Assembly: GCA_020062665.1 (NCBI GenBank)
Contig: JAGUVW010000022.1
Location: 1-64,000, forward strand
DNA from: Pseudomonadales bacterium
Lineage (GTDB): Bacteria; Pseudomonadota; Gammaproteobacteria; Pseudomonadales; Ketobacteraceae
Length of the DNA stretch: 64,000 nucleotides
Reading direction: 5' to 3'
Of this stretch, positions 25,764 to 34,899 are shown piece by piece. Made by a program: the position numbers and the translations under genes. Every line of letters begins with the position of its first letter. Positions within the stretch are counted from its first letter, which is position 1. The notes below the pieces were generated by a model. The model made no database searches, had not been told where the DNA came from, and saw only the letters and a program-made list of their open reading frames with translations.

Positions 25764-27026
25764 ATGATCACGCACACCGATACCAACTATACGTATCTGA
25801 AGAACACCCTGGCCCTGATTCTCGCCGGTGGCAGCGGCACCCGCCTCCAGTCCCTGACCCGCTGGCACTCGAAACCTGCCGTGCCGTTTGGCGGCAAGTA
25901 CCGCACCATCGATTTCCCGCTATCCAATTGCATCAATTCCGGCATTCGCCGCATCAGCATTCTCACCCAGTACAAGTCCCACTCCCTCAACACCCATATC
26001 CAGAAGGGGTGGAATTTCCTGCGACCGGAACTGGGTGAGTTTATCGACCTGCTGCCGGCACAGCAGCGCGTGAAGGATTCCTGGTATCTGGGCACGGCAG
26101 ACGCGGTGTACCAGAACATCGACATCATCGACAACATTCATCCCGAGTTTGTGCTGATCCTGGCGGGCGATCATATCTACAAGATGAATTACGCCCTGAT
26201 GATCGAACATCACATCAACACCGGCGCGGACATGACGGTGGGCTGTATCGAGGTGTCATCGAAAGAGGCGCGGGAATTCGGCGTGATGTCGGTGGATGAC
26301 GATCAGCGCGTGGTGCGCTTCACCGAAAAGCCCAAACAACCGGAAACCATTCCCGGCCGTGGCAATGTGTGTCTGGCGTCGATGGGCATTTATGTGTTCT
26401 CGCGGGATTTCCTCTACCAGATGCTGAAGCGGGACGATCGCGACAGTAACAGCCAGCACGATTTCGGCCGCAACATCATTCCCTACGCGGTGGCCCATCA
26501 CAAGGTCAGCGCCTATCCGTTTACCGACGCCACCAATGGTGCCACGGCCTACTGGCGCGACGTGGGCACGGTGGACAGCTATTACGAAGCCAACATGGAA
26601 TTGCTGGCAGTGACCCCGCCGCTGAATCTGTACGATCAGACCTGGCCGATCTGGACTTACCAGGAGCAACTGCCGCCGGCCAAGTTCGTGTTCGACGACG
26701 ATGGCCGCCGAGGCATGGCGGTAGATTCTCTGGTGTCAGCCGGTTGCATCGTGTCTGGCAGCAGCGTGGGACATTCCCTGTTGTCGAACAACGTGCGCAT
26801 CCACAGTTATTGCGAAATCGACGACGCCGTGATTCTGCCCAACGTGGAAATCGGCCGTCACTGCAAGCTGCAGAAGGTAATCATCGACCGCAACTGCCGC
26901 ATTCCGCCAGGCACTGTCATCGGTTACGACCCCGAAGAGGACGCCAAGCGCTTCTTCGTATCCGCTGAAGGAATTGTGCTGGTGTCGCCGGAAATGCTCG
27001 GACAGTCGCTTTCCAATGTCGCATGA
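25764..27026 (+). CDS. glgC: Glucose-1-phosphate adenylyltransferase
   Basis: This 420-aa enzyme makes ADP-glucose from glucose 1-phosphate and ATP, the committed step of glycogen synthesis. It has the nucleotide-binding ALILAGGSGTRLQSLTRWHSKPAVPFGGKYRTIDFPLSNC, the catalytic Asp region LAGDHIYKMNY, FTEKP and a C-terminal left-handed beta-helix. The Arg and Lys of the N-terminal allosteric site are kept, implying control by glycolytic intermediates. It overlaps the GH57 gene by 11 bp and heads the operon glgC, GH57, malQ. Upstream boxes suggest anaerobic induction. Confidence 0.96.
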   Translation: MITHTDTNYTYLKNTLALILAGGSGTRLQSLTRWHSKPAVPFGGKYRTIDFPLSNCINSGIRRISILTQYKSHSLNTHIQKGWNFLRPELGEFIDLLPAQQRVKDSWYLGTADAVYQNIDIIDNIHPEFVLILAGDHIYKMNYALMIEHHINTGADMTVGCIEVSSKEAREFGVMSVDDDQRVVRFTEKPKQPETIPGRGNVCLASMGIYVFSRDFLYQMLKRDDRDSNSQHDFGRNIIPYAVAHHKVSAYPFTDATNGATAYWRDVGTVDSYYEANMELLAVTPPLNLYDQTWPIWTYQEQLPPAKFVFDDDGRRGMAVDSLVSAGCIVSGSSVGHSLLSNNVRIHSYCEIDDAVILPNVEIGRHCKLQKVIIDRNCRIPPGTVIGYDPEEDAKRFFVSAEGIVLVSPEMLGQSLSNVA

Positions 27027-28734
27027 CATAAATCCTGCCGCGGCGAGTACATCAGCGCCGGTTAACGTGGTGATCTGCTGGCACATGCACCAGCCGCAGT
27101 ATCAGGATCAGTTCAGCCGTCACTTCCATCTGCCCTGGACGTACCTGCACGCCATCAAGGATTACGTGGACATGGCGGCGGTGGTGGAACAGGTGCCGCA
27201 GAGCCGGGTGGTGGTGAACTTTACGCCGGTGCTGCTGGATCAGATCGAGGATTACATCCAGCAGTTCGACCGCTTTTTCAAACTCGGCGAACCATTTTGC
27301 GACGAGGTGCTGAAATCCCTGGCGGCACCGGCTATCGGCCCCACCGACTCCCTGCGCATGGCCATCGTGCGACAGTGTGTGCGCGCCAACGAAAGCCGGC
27401 TGGTAAAGCGCTTCGAACCGTTCAACGAACTGGTGCAGCTGGCACGTCAGGCCATTGCCAAGCCGCACTACCTTTCCTACCTGGACGAACAATATTTTTT
27501 CGATCTGCTGGTGTGGTACCATCTGGTGTGGATGGGTGAAACCGTGCGCATGGAAAACGAAACCATCCAGCGCCTGCTGCGCAAGGCCCGTGGTTTTACC
27601 CACACCGACCGGCGCGAACTGCTGGGCGTGATCGATCAGCTGCTCCGCACCATTGTGCCCCGCTACCGGCATCTGGCAGAAAGCGGCCAGATGGAGTTGA
27701 GCGTTACGCCGGACAAGCATCCGATCCTGCCCTTGCTGCTGGATTTTCGCTGTGCGCTGGAAGCCATGCCCAACGCCCCGCTGCCCCGACACAGTGAATA
27801 TCCCGGTGGCAAGACCCGCGCCGAAGACCATCTGCGCCGGGGCATCGCCACCTTTCAGCGCCATTTCGGTTTCAAACCGGTGGGTTGCTGGCCTTCGGAG
27901 GGCGCACTGAGCCAGGACACACTGAAACTGATCCAGCACAGCGGCTTTCACTGGACAGCCACCGGCGCTGGTGTGCTCGGCAACAGCCGTCATGCCAATC
28001 AGGCGAAGGATATCTGCATCCACCATCCGTTCAAATTCGACAGCATTCCGCTCACCTGCTTTTTCCGTGACGACAATCTGTCGGATCTGATCGGCTTCAC
28101 CTATTCCGGCTGGAATGAAGACGACGCCGTCAACAATCTGGTTCATCACATCGAGAATATTCGCAACGCCTGCAACTTCAATCCGCACACCGTGGTACCC
28201 ATTATTCTGGACGGTGAAAATTGCTGGGAATACTACGCCAACAACGGTGTCACGTTTCTGAAAACGCTGTACTCGAAGCTGGTGAGCAATCCCCATATCC
28301 GGCTCACCACCTTCCGTGAATATCTGAAAAGCAAGCCGCACCCTACCGTGATGAAAAAACTGGTGGCCGGCAGCTGGGTGTACGGCACGTTGTCCACCTG
28401 GATCGGTGATCACGCCAAGAACCAGGCCTGGGATCTGCTGTGTCAGGCAAAAATTGATTTCGACCGGGTGATGGCTGAGGGACAGCTGGCGCCAGAAGTG
28501 GCGGAACGGGCGCGGGAACAGCTGGCCATCTGCGAAGGCTCTGACTGGTTCTGGTGGTTTGGCGATTACAATCCGGCAGAATCGGTGGCGGATTTCGATC
28601 GTCTGTACCGCACGCATCTGAAAAATCTGTATCGCTTTTTAGGGGAACCGGCGCCCGCCGCGCTGGAGGATGTCATCAGCCGGGGCGGCGGCGCCGCAGA
28701 AAATGACGGCGTGATGCGAAGGGGTCAGGGCTGA
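27016..28734 (+). CDS. Glycoside hydrolase family 57 protein
   Basis: This 572-aa cytoplasmic GH57 protein opens with the family motif VVICWHMHQPQYQD. The nucleophile Glu is in PVGCWPSEGALSQDTL and the acid Asp in ILDGENCWEYY, followed by the helical C-terminal region with SWVYGTLSTWIGD. Known GH57 members are amylases, 4-alpha-glucanotransferases and branching enzymes. The genomic context here (between glgC and malQ) supports a glycogen or maltodextrin role but not which one. The ATG at 27016 lies inside the glgC 3' end; 2 bp separate its stop from malQ. Confidence 0.9.
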   Translation: MSHDINPAAASTSAPVNVVICWHMHQPQYQDQFSRHFHLPWTYLHAIKDYVDMAAVVEQVPQSRVVVNFTPVLLDQIEDYIQQFDRFFKLGEPFCDEVLKSLAAPAIGPTDSLRMAIVRQCVRANESRLVKRFEPFNELVQLARQAIAKPHYLSYLDEQYFFDLLVWYHLVWMGETVRMENETIQRLLRKARGFTHTDRRELLGVIDQLLRTIVPRYRHLAESGQMELSVTPDKHPILPLLLDFRCALEAMPNAPLPRHSEYPGGKTRAEDHLRRGIATFQRHFGFKPVGCWPSEGALSQDTLKLIQHSGFHWTATGAGVLGNSRHANQAKDICIHHPFKFDSIPLTCFFRDDNLSDLIGFTYSGWNEDDAVNNLVHHIENIRNACNFNPHTVVPIILDGENCWEYYANNGVTFLKTLYSKLVSNPHIRLTTFREYLKSKPHPTVMKKLVAGSWVYGTLSTWIGDHAKNQAWDLLCQAKIDFDRVMAEGQLAPEVAERAREQLAICEGSDWFWWFGDYNPAESVADFDRLYRTHLKNLYRFLGEPAPAALEDVISRGGGAAENDGVMRRGQG

Positions 28735-28736
28735 TC

Positions 28737-30194
28737 ATGGCAAATCCGTTAAAAACCCGCCGCGCTGGCGTGATTCTACATCCCACATCGTTGCCGGGCC
28801 CGCAAGGTTGCGGCAGCCTGGGTGAGCATGTATTCCGCTGGGTGGACTGGCTACAGCACAGCGGTTTTGGAATCTGGCAGTTCCTGCCACTGACACCGGT
28901 CGCGGATGGCTCGCCTTACAACAGCTATTCCGCCTTCGCCGGCAACCTGCAACTGATCGACGTGCAGGCGCTGCAGACGCTGGGATTTCCACCGTTGAAT
29001 TCACCATCACCGTCCACGTCGCAAACGCTGCTGCTGGCACTGACGGAACAGCATCGTTGGTTTGAACAGCAAAAGCCGCAACCGCTATGGAGCGAGATGC
29101 AGCATTTCTGCGCCAGTCAGTCCTGGCTGGAAGATTTCTGCCTGTTTTCCGCCATCAAGGAATCACATCCTGGTCACTGGGCCGAATGGCCAGCGCCGTT
29201 GCGGGATCGCGAACCTGCGGCCTTGCAGGCGTTTGCCAGCACCCACGATGAGCGCATTCGCTTTCACCATTTCGCCCAGTTCATCTTTCACCGCCAGTGG
29301 CAGGCCATCAAGTCCTACGCCAACGGACGTGACATTCTGCTGTTTGGGGATATTCCGATTTTTGTCGCCCATGACAGCGCCGATGTCTGGCGTCATCGCC
29401 ATCTGTTCAAGCTGGATGCCGTGGGTCAGCCGCAGGTGGTGGCGGGTGTGCCACCGGATTATTTTTCTGCCACCGGTCAGCGCTGGGGCAATCCGCTGTA
29501 CGACTGGCCCCGGCATCGGGAAGAAGGTTTTCACTGGTGGCAGTCCCGCATCGATCACGCACTGACGCTGTATGACGCCGTGCGCATCGATCATTTCCGT
29601 GGCTTTGTGGCCAGCTGGGAAATTCCGGCCCACGAAAACACCGCCGTCAACGGCCGCTGGATGGAGGCACCGGGCGACGAGCTGTTCGAGCTGTTACGCA
29701 AGACCCGCACCCATCTGCCGCTGATCGCCGAGGATCTGGGTATCATCACACCGGACGTGGTAGCGCTGCGCAAGAAATACAGTCTGCCCGGCATGAAGAT
29801 TCTGCAGTTTGCCTTCGACAGTGATGGCACCAATCCCTATCTGCCTCACCAGCATTCGCGTGATGCCGTGGTCTACACCGGCACCCACGACAACAACACT
29901 ACAGTGGGCTGGTACACGCAACTCAGCGATGACATCCGCGAGCGCATTGCCCAGTATTACGCCCGCCCCCAGGAATCCATGCCCTGGCCGCTGATTCGCA
30001 GCGCGCTCGCATCACCGGCGCGCTGGGCCATCGTGCCGTTGCAGGATCTGCTGGCGCTGGGTGCCGAACATCGCATGAATACGCCAGGCACCACCGAGGG
30101 TAACTGGCGCTGGCGTTTCGAGTGGCATCAGATCGAAGCGGATCTTGCGAACCGTCTGCGGGCGATGAACCGGCTCTATCACCGCCGGCCGTGA
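28737..30194 (+). CDS. malQ: 4-alpha-glucanotransferase (amylomaltase), GH77
   Basis: This 485-aa enzyme rearranges alpha-1,4-glucans and releases glucose during maltodextrin and glycogen turnover. It carries RRAGVILHPTSLPGPQGCGSLG, the nucleophile Asp in DAVRIDHFRGF, the acid Glu in LIAEDLGIITPDV, and GTHDNNTTVGWY. The length fits the short, Thermus-type GH77 class rather than the approximately 690-aa E. coli form. It ends 4 bp from the convergent glgP stop. Confidence 0.95.
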   Translation: MANPLKTRRAGVILHPTSLPGPQGCGSLGEHVFRWVDWLQHSGFGIWQFLPLTPVADGSPYNSYSAFAGNLQLIDVQALQTLGFPPLNSPSPSTSQTLLLALTEQHRWFEQQKPQPLWSEMQHFCASQSWLEDFCLFSAIKESHPGHWAEWPAPLRDREPAALQAFASTHDERIRFHHFAQFIFHRQWQAIKSYANGRDILLFGDIPIFVAHDSADVWRHRHLFKLDAVGQPQVVAGVPPDYFSATGQRWGNPLYDWPRHREEGFHWWQSRIDHALTLYDAVRIDHFRGFVASWEIPAHENTAVNGRWMEAPGDELFELLRKTRTHLPLIAEDLGIITPDVVALRKKYSLPGMKILQFAFDSDGTNPYLPHQHSRDAVVYTGTHDNNTTVGWYTQLSDDIRERIAQYYARPQESMPWPLIRSALASPARWAIVPLQDLLALGAEHRMNTPGTTEGNWRWRFEWHQIEADLANRLRAMNRLYHRRP

Positions 30195-30198
30195 AGGA

Positions 30199-32757
30199 TC
30201 ACAGCCAGATCATGCATCCGGCTTCAAAACGCTGCCCCAGCAACGGGTGATGGGGATAGGCCCGCAGCATGTAACACTGCTTGCCGGGTTCCGCCAGCAC
30301 GATGGACAGGGAATACACCGCCTCGTTCTGTTCGTTGCGTTCCTGGAATTCCAGCTGGAAACAGGAATGTCGTTCGAACGCGCCATCCTTCTGGTGGATG
30401 CCCACCAGGCAATCGATCACGATATCCGAGGGATCGAGCCCGTCCACATTCAGCGCCACCTTGAGATTGAACGTGTCGTCGCGATAAATCTGTTCCAGCG
30501 GCGCATCCAGGCGTCGCATGCTGACCTTGGGCCAGGCATTGCGGATCTTGCGTTTCCAGCTGGCCAGTTCGATGGCCGGCTGATAGTTGTTGTTGGACAG
30601 TTTGCGGCCGTGCTGGATGGCTGGCGTGTAAAAACCCTGCACATAATCCATCACCATGCGCTGGGCGTTGAACGCGGGAATCAATGATTCCATGGCGTGT
30701 TTGCTTTTCTCGATCCAGCTCACCGAAAAACCGTGCCCGTCACGTTGGTAGTAGAGCGGAATCACTTCATTCTCCAGCAATTCCAGCAACTCGTTGGCCT
30801 CTTCACGATCACGAAAGTCCGGCGAGAACTGGGAACCGTGGGGCGTGATCGCCCAGCCGTTTTCGCCGTTGTAACCTTCATCCCACCAGCCATCGAGCAC
30901 GCTCAGGTTCAACACACCGTTGATACCGGCCTTCTGCCCGGAGGTACCGCTCGCCTCCAACGGATACGCCGGGTTGTTGAGCCATACATCCACACCAGTC
31001 ACCAGCTTGCGGGCCAGCGACATGTCGTAGTCTTCCAGCAGAATGATCTTGCCTTCGAACAGGGGATCGCGGGAATAGCGGTGAATCTGACGAATGAATT
31101 CCTGGCCGGGATGATCGCTCGGGTGGGCCTTGCCGGCGAAGATCAGCACTACCGGGCGCTCGGGATCGTTGAGCAGCCGCGCCAGCCGTTGTGGATCGGA
31201 GAAAATCAGCGTCGCCCGTTTATACGTGGCGAAACGACGGGCAAACCCCAGGGTGAGAATATCGGTCTTGCGCGGTTTGATGTGGCGGGTCAGGCGGCGG
31301 ATCTGCGATTCACTGATACCATTGCGGCGCAGTTGCTGGGTACTGCGCTCCAGCACCGTTTCCAGCATTTTTGCTTTCAGGGACTGCCGCACGCTCCAGA
31401 AACTGTGATTGGGAATATCCCAGATCTGCTTCCAGTAAGCAGCCCGCAACAGTTCATTGCGCCAGCCACCACCGAACTGCAGATCGAACATGTTGGCCCA
31501 CTCGTTGGCAAGAAACGTCGGCACGTGCACACCGTTGGTGACATAGCGCATGGGGTTTTCGTGCGGCTCGATCTGAGGCCAGATGTAGCGCTCCATTTCC
31601 GACGCCACGCCACCGTGTATCCGGCTAACACCGTTGTGAAAACGCGAGCCCCGCAAGGCCAGCGCCGTCATGTTGAAGCCGTGGTCGTTCACCGGGCTCG
31701 CGCCCAGCGCCAGGAATTCACCCATGCTGATTTTCAGTTCACCGATATATTCCGAGAAGTAATATTCAATCAGGCGGTGATCGAAAATATCGTGACCCGC
31801 CGGCACTGGCGTGTGAGTGGTGAAGACCGTGTTGGATGCCACAGCCTCCAGCGCAGAGTAGAAATCCATGCCCTGCGCCACCAGTTCGCGACAACGCTCC
31901 AGCACCTGAAAGGCGGCATGACCTTCGTTGATGTGGAAGATGGTGGGTGTGAGTCCCAGCGCCCGCTTGGCACGAATGCCGCCAATGCCCAGCACCATTT
32001 CCTGCAGCAAGCGGTTGGTACTGTCGCCACCGTACAGTTGGTAGGTGATGCGACGATCTTCTTCGCGGTTCTTGTCGATGTCGCTGTCCAGCAGGTACAG
32101 ATCGATATGGCCAACTTTCGCAATCCACACATTCAGGAAAATAGTACGGCCCGGCACCTGAATACCGATCTGGATGCACTCTCCTTTGGCATCGGTGGCA
32201 GGCTTCACCGGCAGATCGCGGAAATGCGACGGATTGTATTGCGCGATCTGGTTACCGTTGCTGTCGATCTGCTGATTGAAATAGCCTTGCCGGTACAGCA
32301 TACCCACCGCCACAAATGGCAGCCCCATGTCGCTGGCGGCCTTGCAGTGATCACCTGCCAGAATGCCCAGACCACCGGAATAGATAGGCACGGATTCATG
32401 CAGGCCAAACTCGGCGCAGGAATAGGAAATCAGATCCTGCTCGGGCTTCAGGATCTTGTTGTTCTTGCGGCTGGCGCGGGTTTTCAGATAGGTGTCGTAG
32501 GTGGAAATGACCTTGGCGTATTCCTGCATGTACACCGGATCTTCCGCCGCCTGCTCCAGCTTGCGCTGATCGATCCGGCGCAGAAACAGTTTGGGATTGT
32601 GGCCAGCGGATTCCCACAGATCACGATCCAGGCGAAAGAACAAACCGCGCACCTGGCGATCCCAGCTGTACAGCAGATTGTTCGCGAGTTCGTCGAGGCG
32701 ATTGAGGGATTCGGGAATGCGCGGCTGAACTTCAATGTTGAATCGGGTTCCGGCCAT
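30199..32757 (-). CDS. glgP: Alpha-glucan (glycogen) phosphorylase, GT35
   Basis: This 852-aa PLP enzyme phosphorolyses glycogen to glucose 1-phosphate. It has the N-terminal DUF3417 region typical of the 'alpha-glucan family' type, FHINEGHAAFQVLE, TTHTPVPAGHD, and the PLP-lysine block EASGTSGQKAGINGVLNLSVLDGWWDE (about residues 600-627). The length matches this subfamily rather than E. coli GlgP/MalP. It is divergent from glk across 190 bp that contain an FNR-like box. Confidence 0.94.
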   Translation of the reverse strand: MAGTRFNIEVQPRIPESLNRLDELANNLLYSWDRQVRGLFFRLDRDLWESAGHNPKLFLRRIDQRKLEQAAEDPVYMQEYAKVISTYDTYLKTRASRKNNKILKPEQDLISYSCAEFGLHESVPIYSGGLGILAGDHCKAASDMGLPFVAVGMLYRQGYFNQQIDSNGNQIAQYNPSHFRDLPVKPATDAKGECIQIGIQVPGRTIFLNVWIAKVGHIDLYLLDSDIDKNREEDRRITYQLYGGDSTNRLLQEMVLGIGGIRAKRALGLTPTIFHINEGHAAFQVLERCRELVAQGMDFYSALEAVASNTVFTTHTPVPAGHDIFDHRLIEYYFSEYIGELKISMGEFLALGASPVNDHGFNMTALALRGSRFHNGVSRIHGGVASEMERYIWPQIEPHENPMRYVTNGVHVPTFLANEWANMFDLQFGGGWRNELLRAAYWKQIWDIPNHSFWSVRQSLKAKMLETVLERSTQQLRRNGISESQIRRLTRHIKPRKTDILTLGFARRFATYKRATLIFSDPQRLARLLNDPERPVVLIFAGKAHPSDHPGQEFIRQIHRYSRDPLFEGKIILLEDYDMSLARKLVTGVDVWLNNPAYPLEASGTSGQKAGINGVLNLSVLDGWWDEGYNGENGWAITPHGSQFSPDFRDREEANELLELLENEVIPLYYQRDGHGFSVSWIEKSKHAMESLIPAFNAQRMVMDYVQGFYTPAIQHGRKLSNNNYQPAIELASWKRKIRNAWPKVSMRRLDAPLEQIYRDDTFNLKVALNVDGLDPSDIVIDCLVGIHQKDGAFERHSCFQLEFQERNEQNEAVYSLSIVLAEPGKQCYMLRAYPHHPLLGQRFEAGCMIWL

Positions 32758-32827
32758 GTGTGGCGTCCTGTGACAAGGGAAAATGGCTAAACAGCAGTGT
32801 ATTGGATCAGACTATTGTTGTCCCGTG

Positions 32828-32841
32828 ATTGACAATGATCA
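32828..32841. promoter_or_regulatory. FNR/ANR-like box between glgP and glk
   Basis: TTGACAATGATCAA matches nine of the ten consensus positions of TTGAT-N4-ATCAA and lies in the divergent region. It is about 70 bases from the glgP start and 107 from that of glk. No well-placed -10 element stands out on either side, so its target is unclear. Confidence 0.5.
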
Positions 32842-32947
32842 ATCGAAAATCCGGGTAGTTGTGGCAGTTTTCATTCTGGTTCAAGATGAATCATATTGCA
32901 CTGAATTTGGGCCGGGCGAGCGGCCATGCACTGAGGGAATCAACGCA

Positions 32948-33913
32948 ATGGCAGTGATCGCGGCGGATGTGGGTGGCAGCAAGACGTGGCTGGGCTGGTT
33001 TCCCGACGCCGCCAGCAGCGGTTCCACCACTTTTTTTGACAACCATGCCTTTCATGATTTTGCCCCTGTTCTGGCCGCGTTCCTGGCTCAACATCCTGCG
33101 ATCGATCCTGCTCACACGACACTATCAGTGGCCATTGCCGGGCCGGTGCAGGCACACGCCCACTGCCGCATGACCAACCTGCCCTGGGTCATCGACGCCG
33201 CTGCATTGCAGCATCAATTCGGCTTTGCCCGGGTGCTGCTGCTCAACGACCTGGAAGCCACTGCATTTGCCATGCCGGGTCCGGCCATGACAGCACATTT
33301 GCTGCCGCTGAATGGCAGTGTGGTGGATTTCCGGCATCCGGTGGCAGTGCTCAGTGTGGGTACCGGCCTGGGCGAGTCACTGCTGTTGCCGGAGGGTGAC
33401 GGCGGATTCCGGGTGGTGCCGGCGGAAGGCGGTCACAAATCCCTGGCACCGTTCGACAGCCAGAGCGCGTCGCTGGTCTACGCGGCCTTTGCCGCCGGTC
33501 GCACCAGTCTGAGCTGGGAGGAATGGTTTTCCGGTTCCGGACTGCCCGATCTGTATCAGGCCCTGTTTCCCCAGGATCTGCCGCTGTCGAGCGCCGACAT
33601 CACGCGGCAGGCGCAGGCCCATCCCCTCTCCCACGGCGCGCAATGCATTGAATTTATGGTGCAGGGTCTGTTTGCCGAGGCGGGCAACATGGCGCTGCAA
33701 TACTGGAGTGAAGGTGGCGTGATTCTGGCGGGTGGCGTGGCGCAACATATCGCGCCCTGGCTGCAGCAAACGGCGCGGCAGGAAGCGTTCAGCCGCAAGT
33801 CACAACACGTTGACTGGCTGCAGCGGGTACCGCTGGCACTCTGCACCAGCACCCAGGCTGCGTTGATGGGCGCGCTGGCATTCGGCCGGCGTCAGCAGAT
33901 GCGCGGCAGCTGA
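32948..33913 (+). CDS. glk: Glucokinase (ROK-less, bacterial Glk type)
   Basis: This 321-aa enzyme phosphorylates glucose, for example that released by MalQ. It has the ATP phosphate loop ADVGGSKTWLGW, LLNDLEATAFAMP, VLSVGTGLGESLL and the EGGHKSLAPFD block, all of the Glk family. The start at 32948 is supported by GAGGGA upstream; the frame is open 55 codons earlier without protein-like content. The last 22 bp overlap the convergent hypE gene. Confidence 0.93.
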   Translation: MAVIAADVGGSKTWLGWFPDAASSGSTTFFDNHAFHDFAPVLAAFLAQHPAIDPAHTTLSVAIAGPVQAHAHCRMTNLPWVIDAAALQHQFGFARVLLLNDLEATAFAMPGPAMTAHLLPLNGSVVDFRHPVAVLSVGTGLGESLLLPEGDGGFRVVPAEGGHKSLAPFDSQSASLVYAAFAAGRTSLSWEEWFSGSGLPDLYQALFPQDLPLSSADITRQAQAHPLSHGAQCIEFMVQGLFAEAGNMALQYWSEGGVILAGGVAQHIAPWLQQTARQEAFSRKSQHVDWLQRVPLALCTSTQAALMGALAFGRRQQMRGS

Positions 33914-34899
33914 TCCACCGTGTGCCAGGACAGGGGGCGCTGAATGCCGAAAGCATTTTTCAGGCGAACGTCTTTGCAGGCTTCAGTCACAGTACCGATG
34001 CGAGTGGCCCAGCGTCCGGCGTGAAATTGTTGCAGGACTTCGCTCGCCGCCGACGCCTGACTGGCCGGCACAAACAACACACAGCAACCTTCATTCGCCA
34101 CGAACAGCGGATCAAACCCCAGCCACTCACAGGCTGCCGCCACGGCGGGCACCACGGGAATATCCACTTCATTCACCTGAAAACCGCAACCGCTTTGCGT
34201 TGCCAGTTCGAGCAATGCGCCACCGAGGCCGCCACGGGTGAGATCGCGGGCGCAATGCAACTCAATGCCCTGCTGCACCAGCGCCTGAATCAGCGGCGAC
34301 AGCAGTGCCACATCGGACTGCAGATCCAGATCCAGCTGAATGCCTTCGCGCCGCGCCAGCACCGCCATGCCATGGCGACCGATATCATTGCTAAGCAGAA
34401 TCGCGTCGCCCGGCTGAATGCGCGAGGGTTGCAGCGGCGCCGGCAACAGCAGTTCCCCCACGCCCGCGGTGGTAATAAAAATCTGATCCGCCTTGCCCCG
34501 CTCCACTACTTTGGTATCGCCGGTGACGATCTGCACACCGGCCTCGTCCGCAGCGCTGCGAATCGATGTCAGTATTTTGTCGAAACGTTCCAGCGGCAGG
34601 GATTCTTCCAGAATGAATGACAGTGACAGCCAGCGCGGAATCGCTCCCATCATCGCCAGATCATTGCAGGTGCCAATCACCGACAGCATGCCAATGTCAC
34701 CACCGGGAAAAAATGGCGGCGACACCACGTAGCCATCGGTCGTGAACACCGGGCGCCCCTGCAGGAGCGGCAGCACGGCGGCATCGGTAAGCGGATTCAG
34801 CCACTCGTTGCCACAGGCCGGCAACAGCCGCTGCTGGATGAGTTGCCGGGTGGATTCCCCACCGCTGCCATGAATCAACAGAATGCGTTCGTCTGTCAT
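33892..34899 (-). CDS. hypE: Hydrogenase maturation factor HypE
   Basis: This 335-aa PurM-like ATPase dehydrates the thiocarboxamide on its own C-terminal Cys to a thiocyanate, the source of the CN ligands of the [NiFe] site. The N-terminus ILLIHGSGGESTRQLIQQ and TDAAV with the metal-binding Asp are standard, as are GDIGMLSVIGTCNDLAMMGA and the invariant end LPRIC with the acceptor Cys. The start overlaps the hypF stop as ATGA. It is divergent-linked to the hox operon it serves. Confidence 0.95.
   Translation of the reverse strand: MTDERILLIHGSGGESTRQLIQQRLLPACGNEWLNPLTDAAVLPLLQGRPVFTTDGYVVSPPFFPGGDIGMLSVIGTCNDLAMMGAIPRWLSLSFILEESLPLERFDKILTSIRSAADEAGVQIVTGDTKVVERGKADQIFITTAGVGELLLPAPLQPSRIQPGDAILLSNDIGRHGMAVLARREGIQLDLDLQSDVALLSPLIQALVQQGIELHCARDLTRGGLGGALLELATQSGCGFQVNEVDIPVVPAVAAACEWLGFDPLFVANEGCCVLFVPASQASAASEVLQQFHAGRWATRIGTVTEACKDVRLKNAFGIQRPLSWHTVDQLPRIC

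Noticed and set aside
27052-28617. 521-codon minus-strand frame opposite the GH57 gene
   Set aside because: Shadow frame caused by codon bias; the plus strand encodes clear GH57 motifs.
30697-32790. 697-codon plus-strand frame opposite glgP
   Set aside because: It is the exact antisense shadow of a conserved phosphorylase and resembles no protein family.
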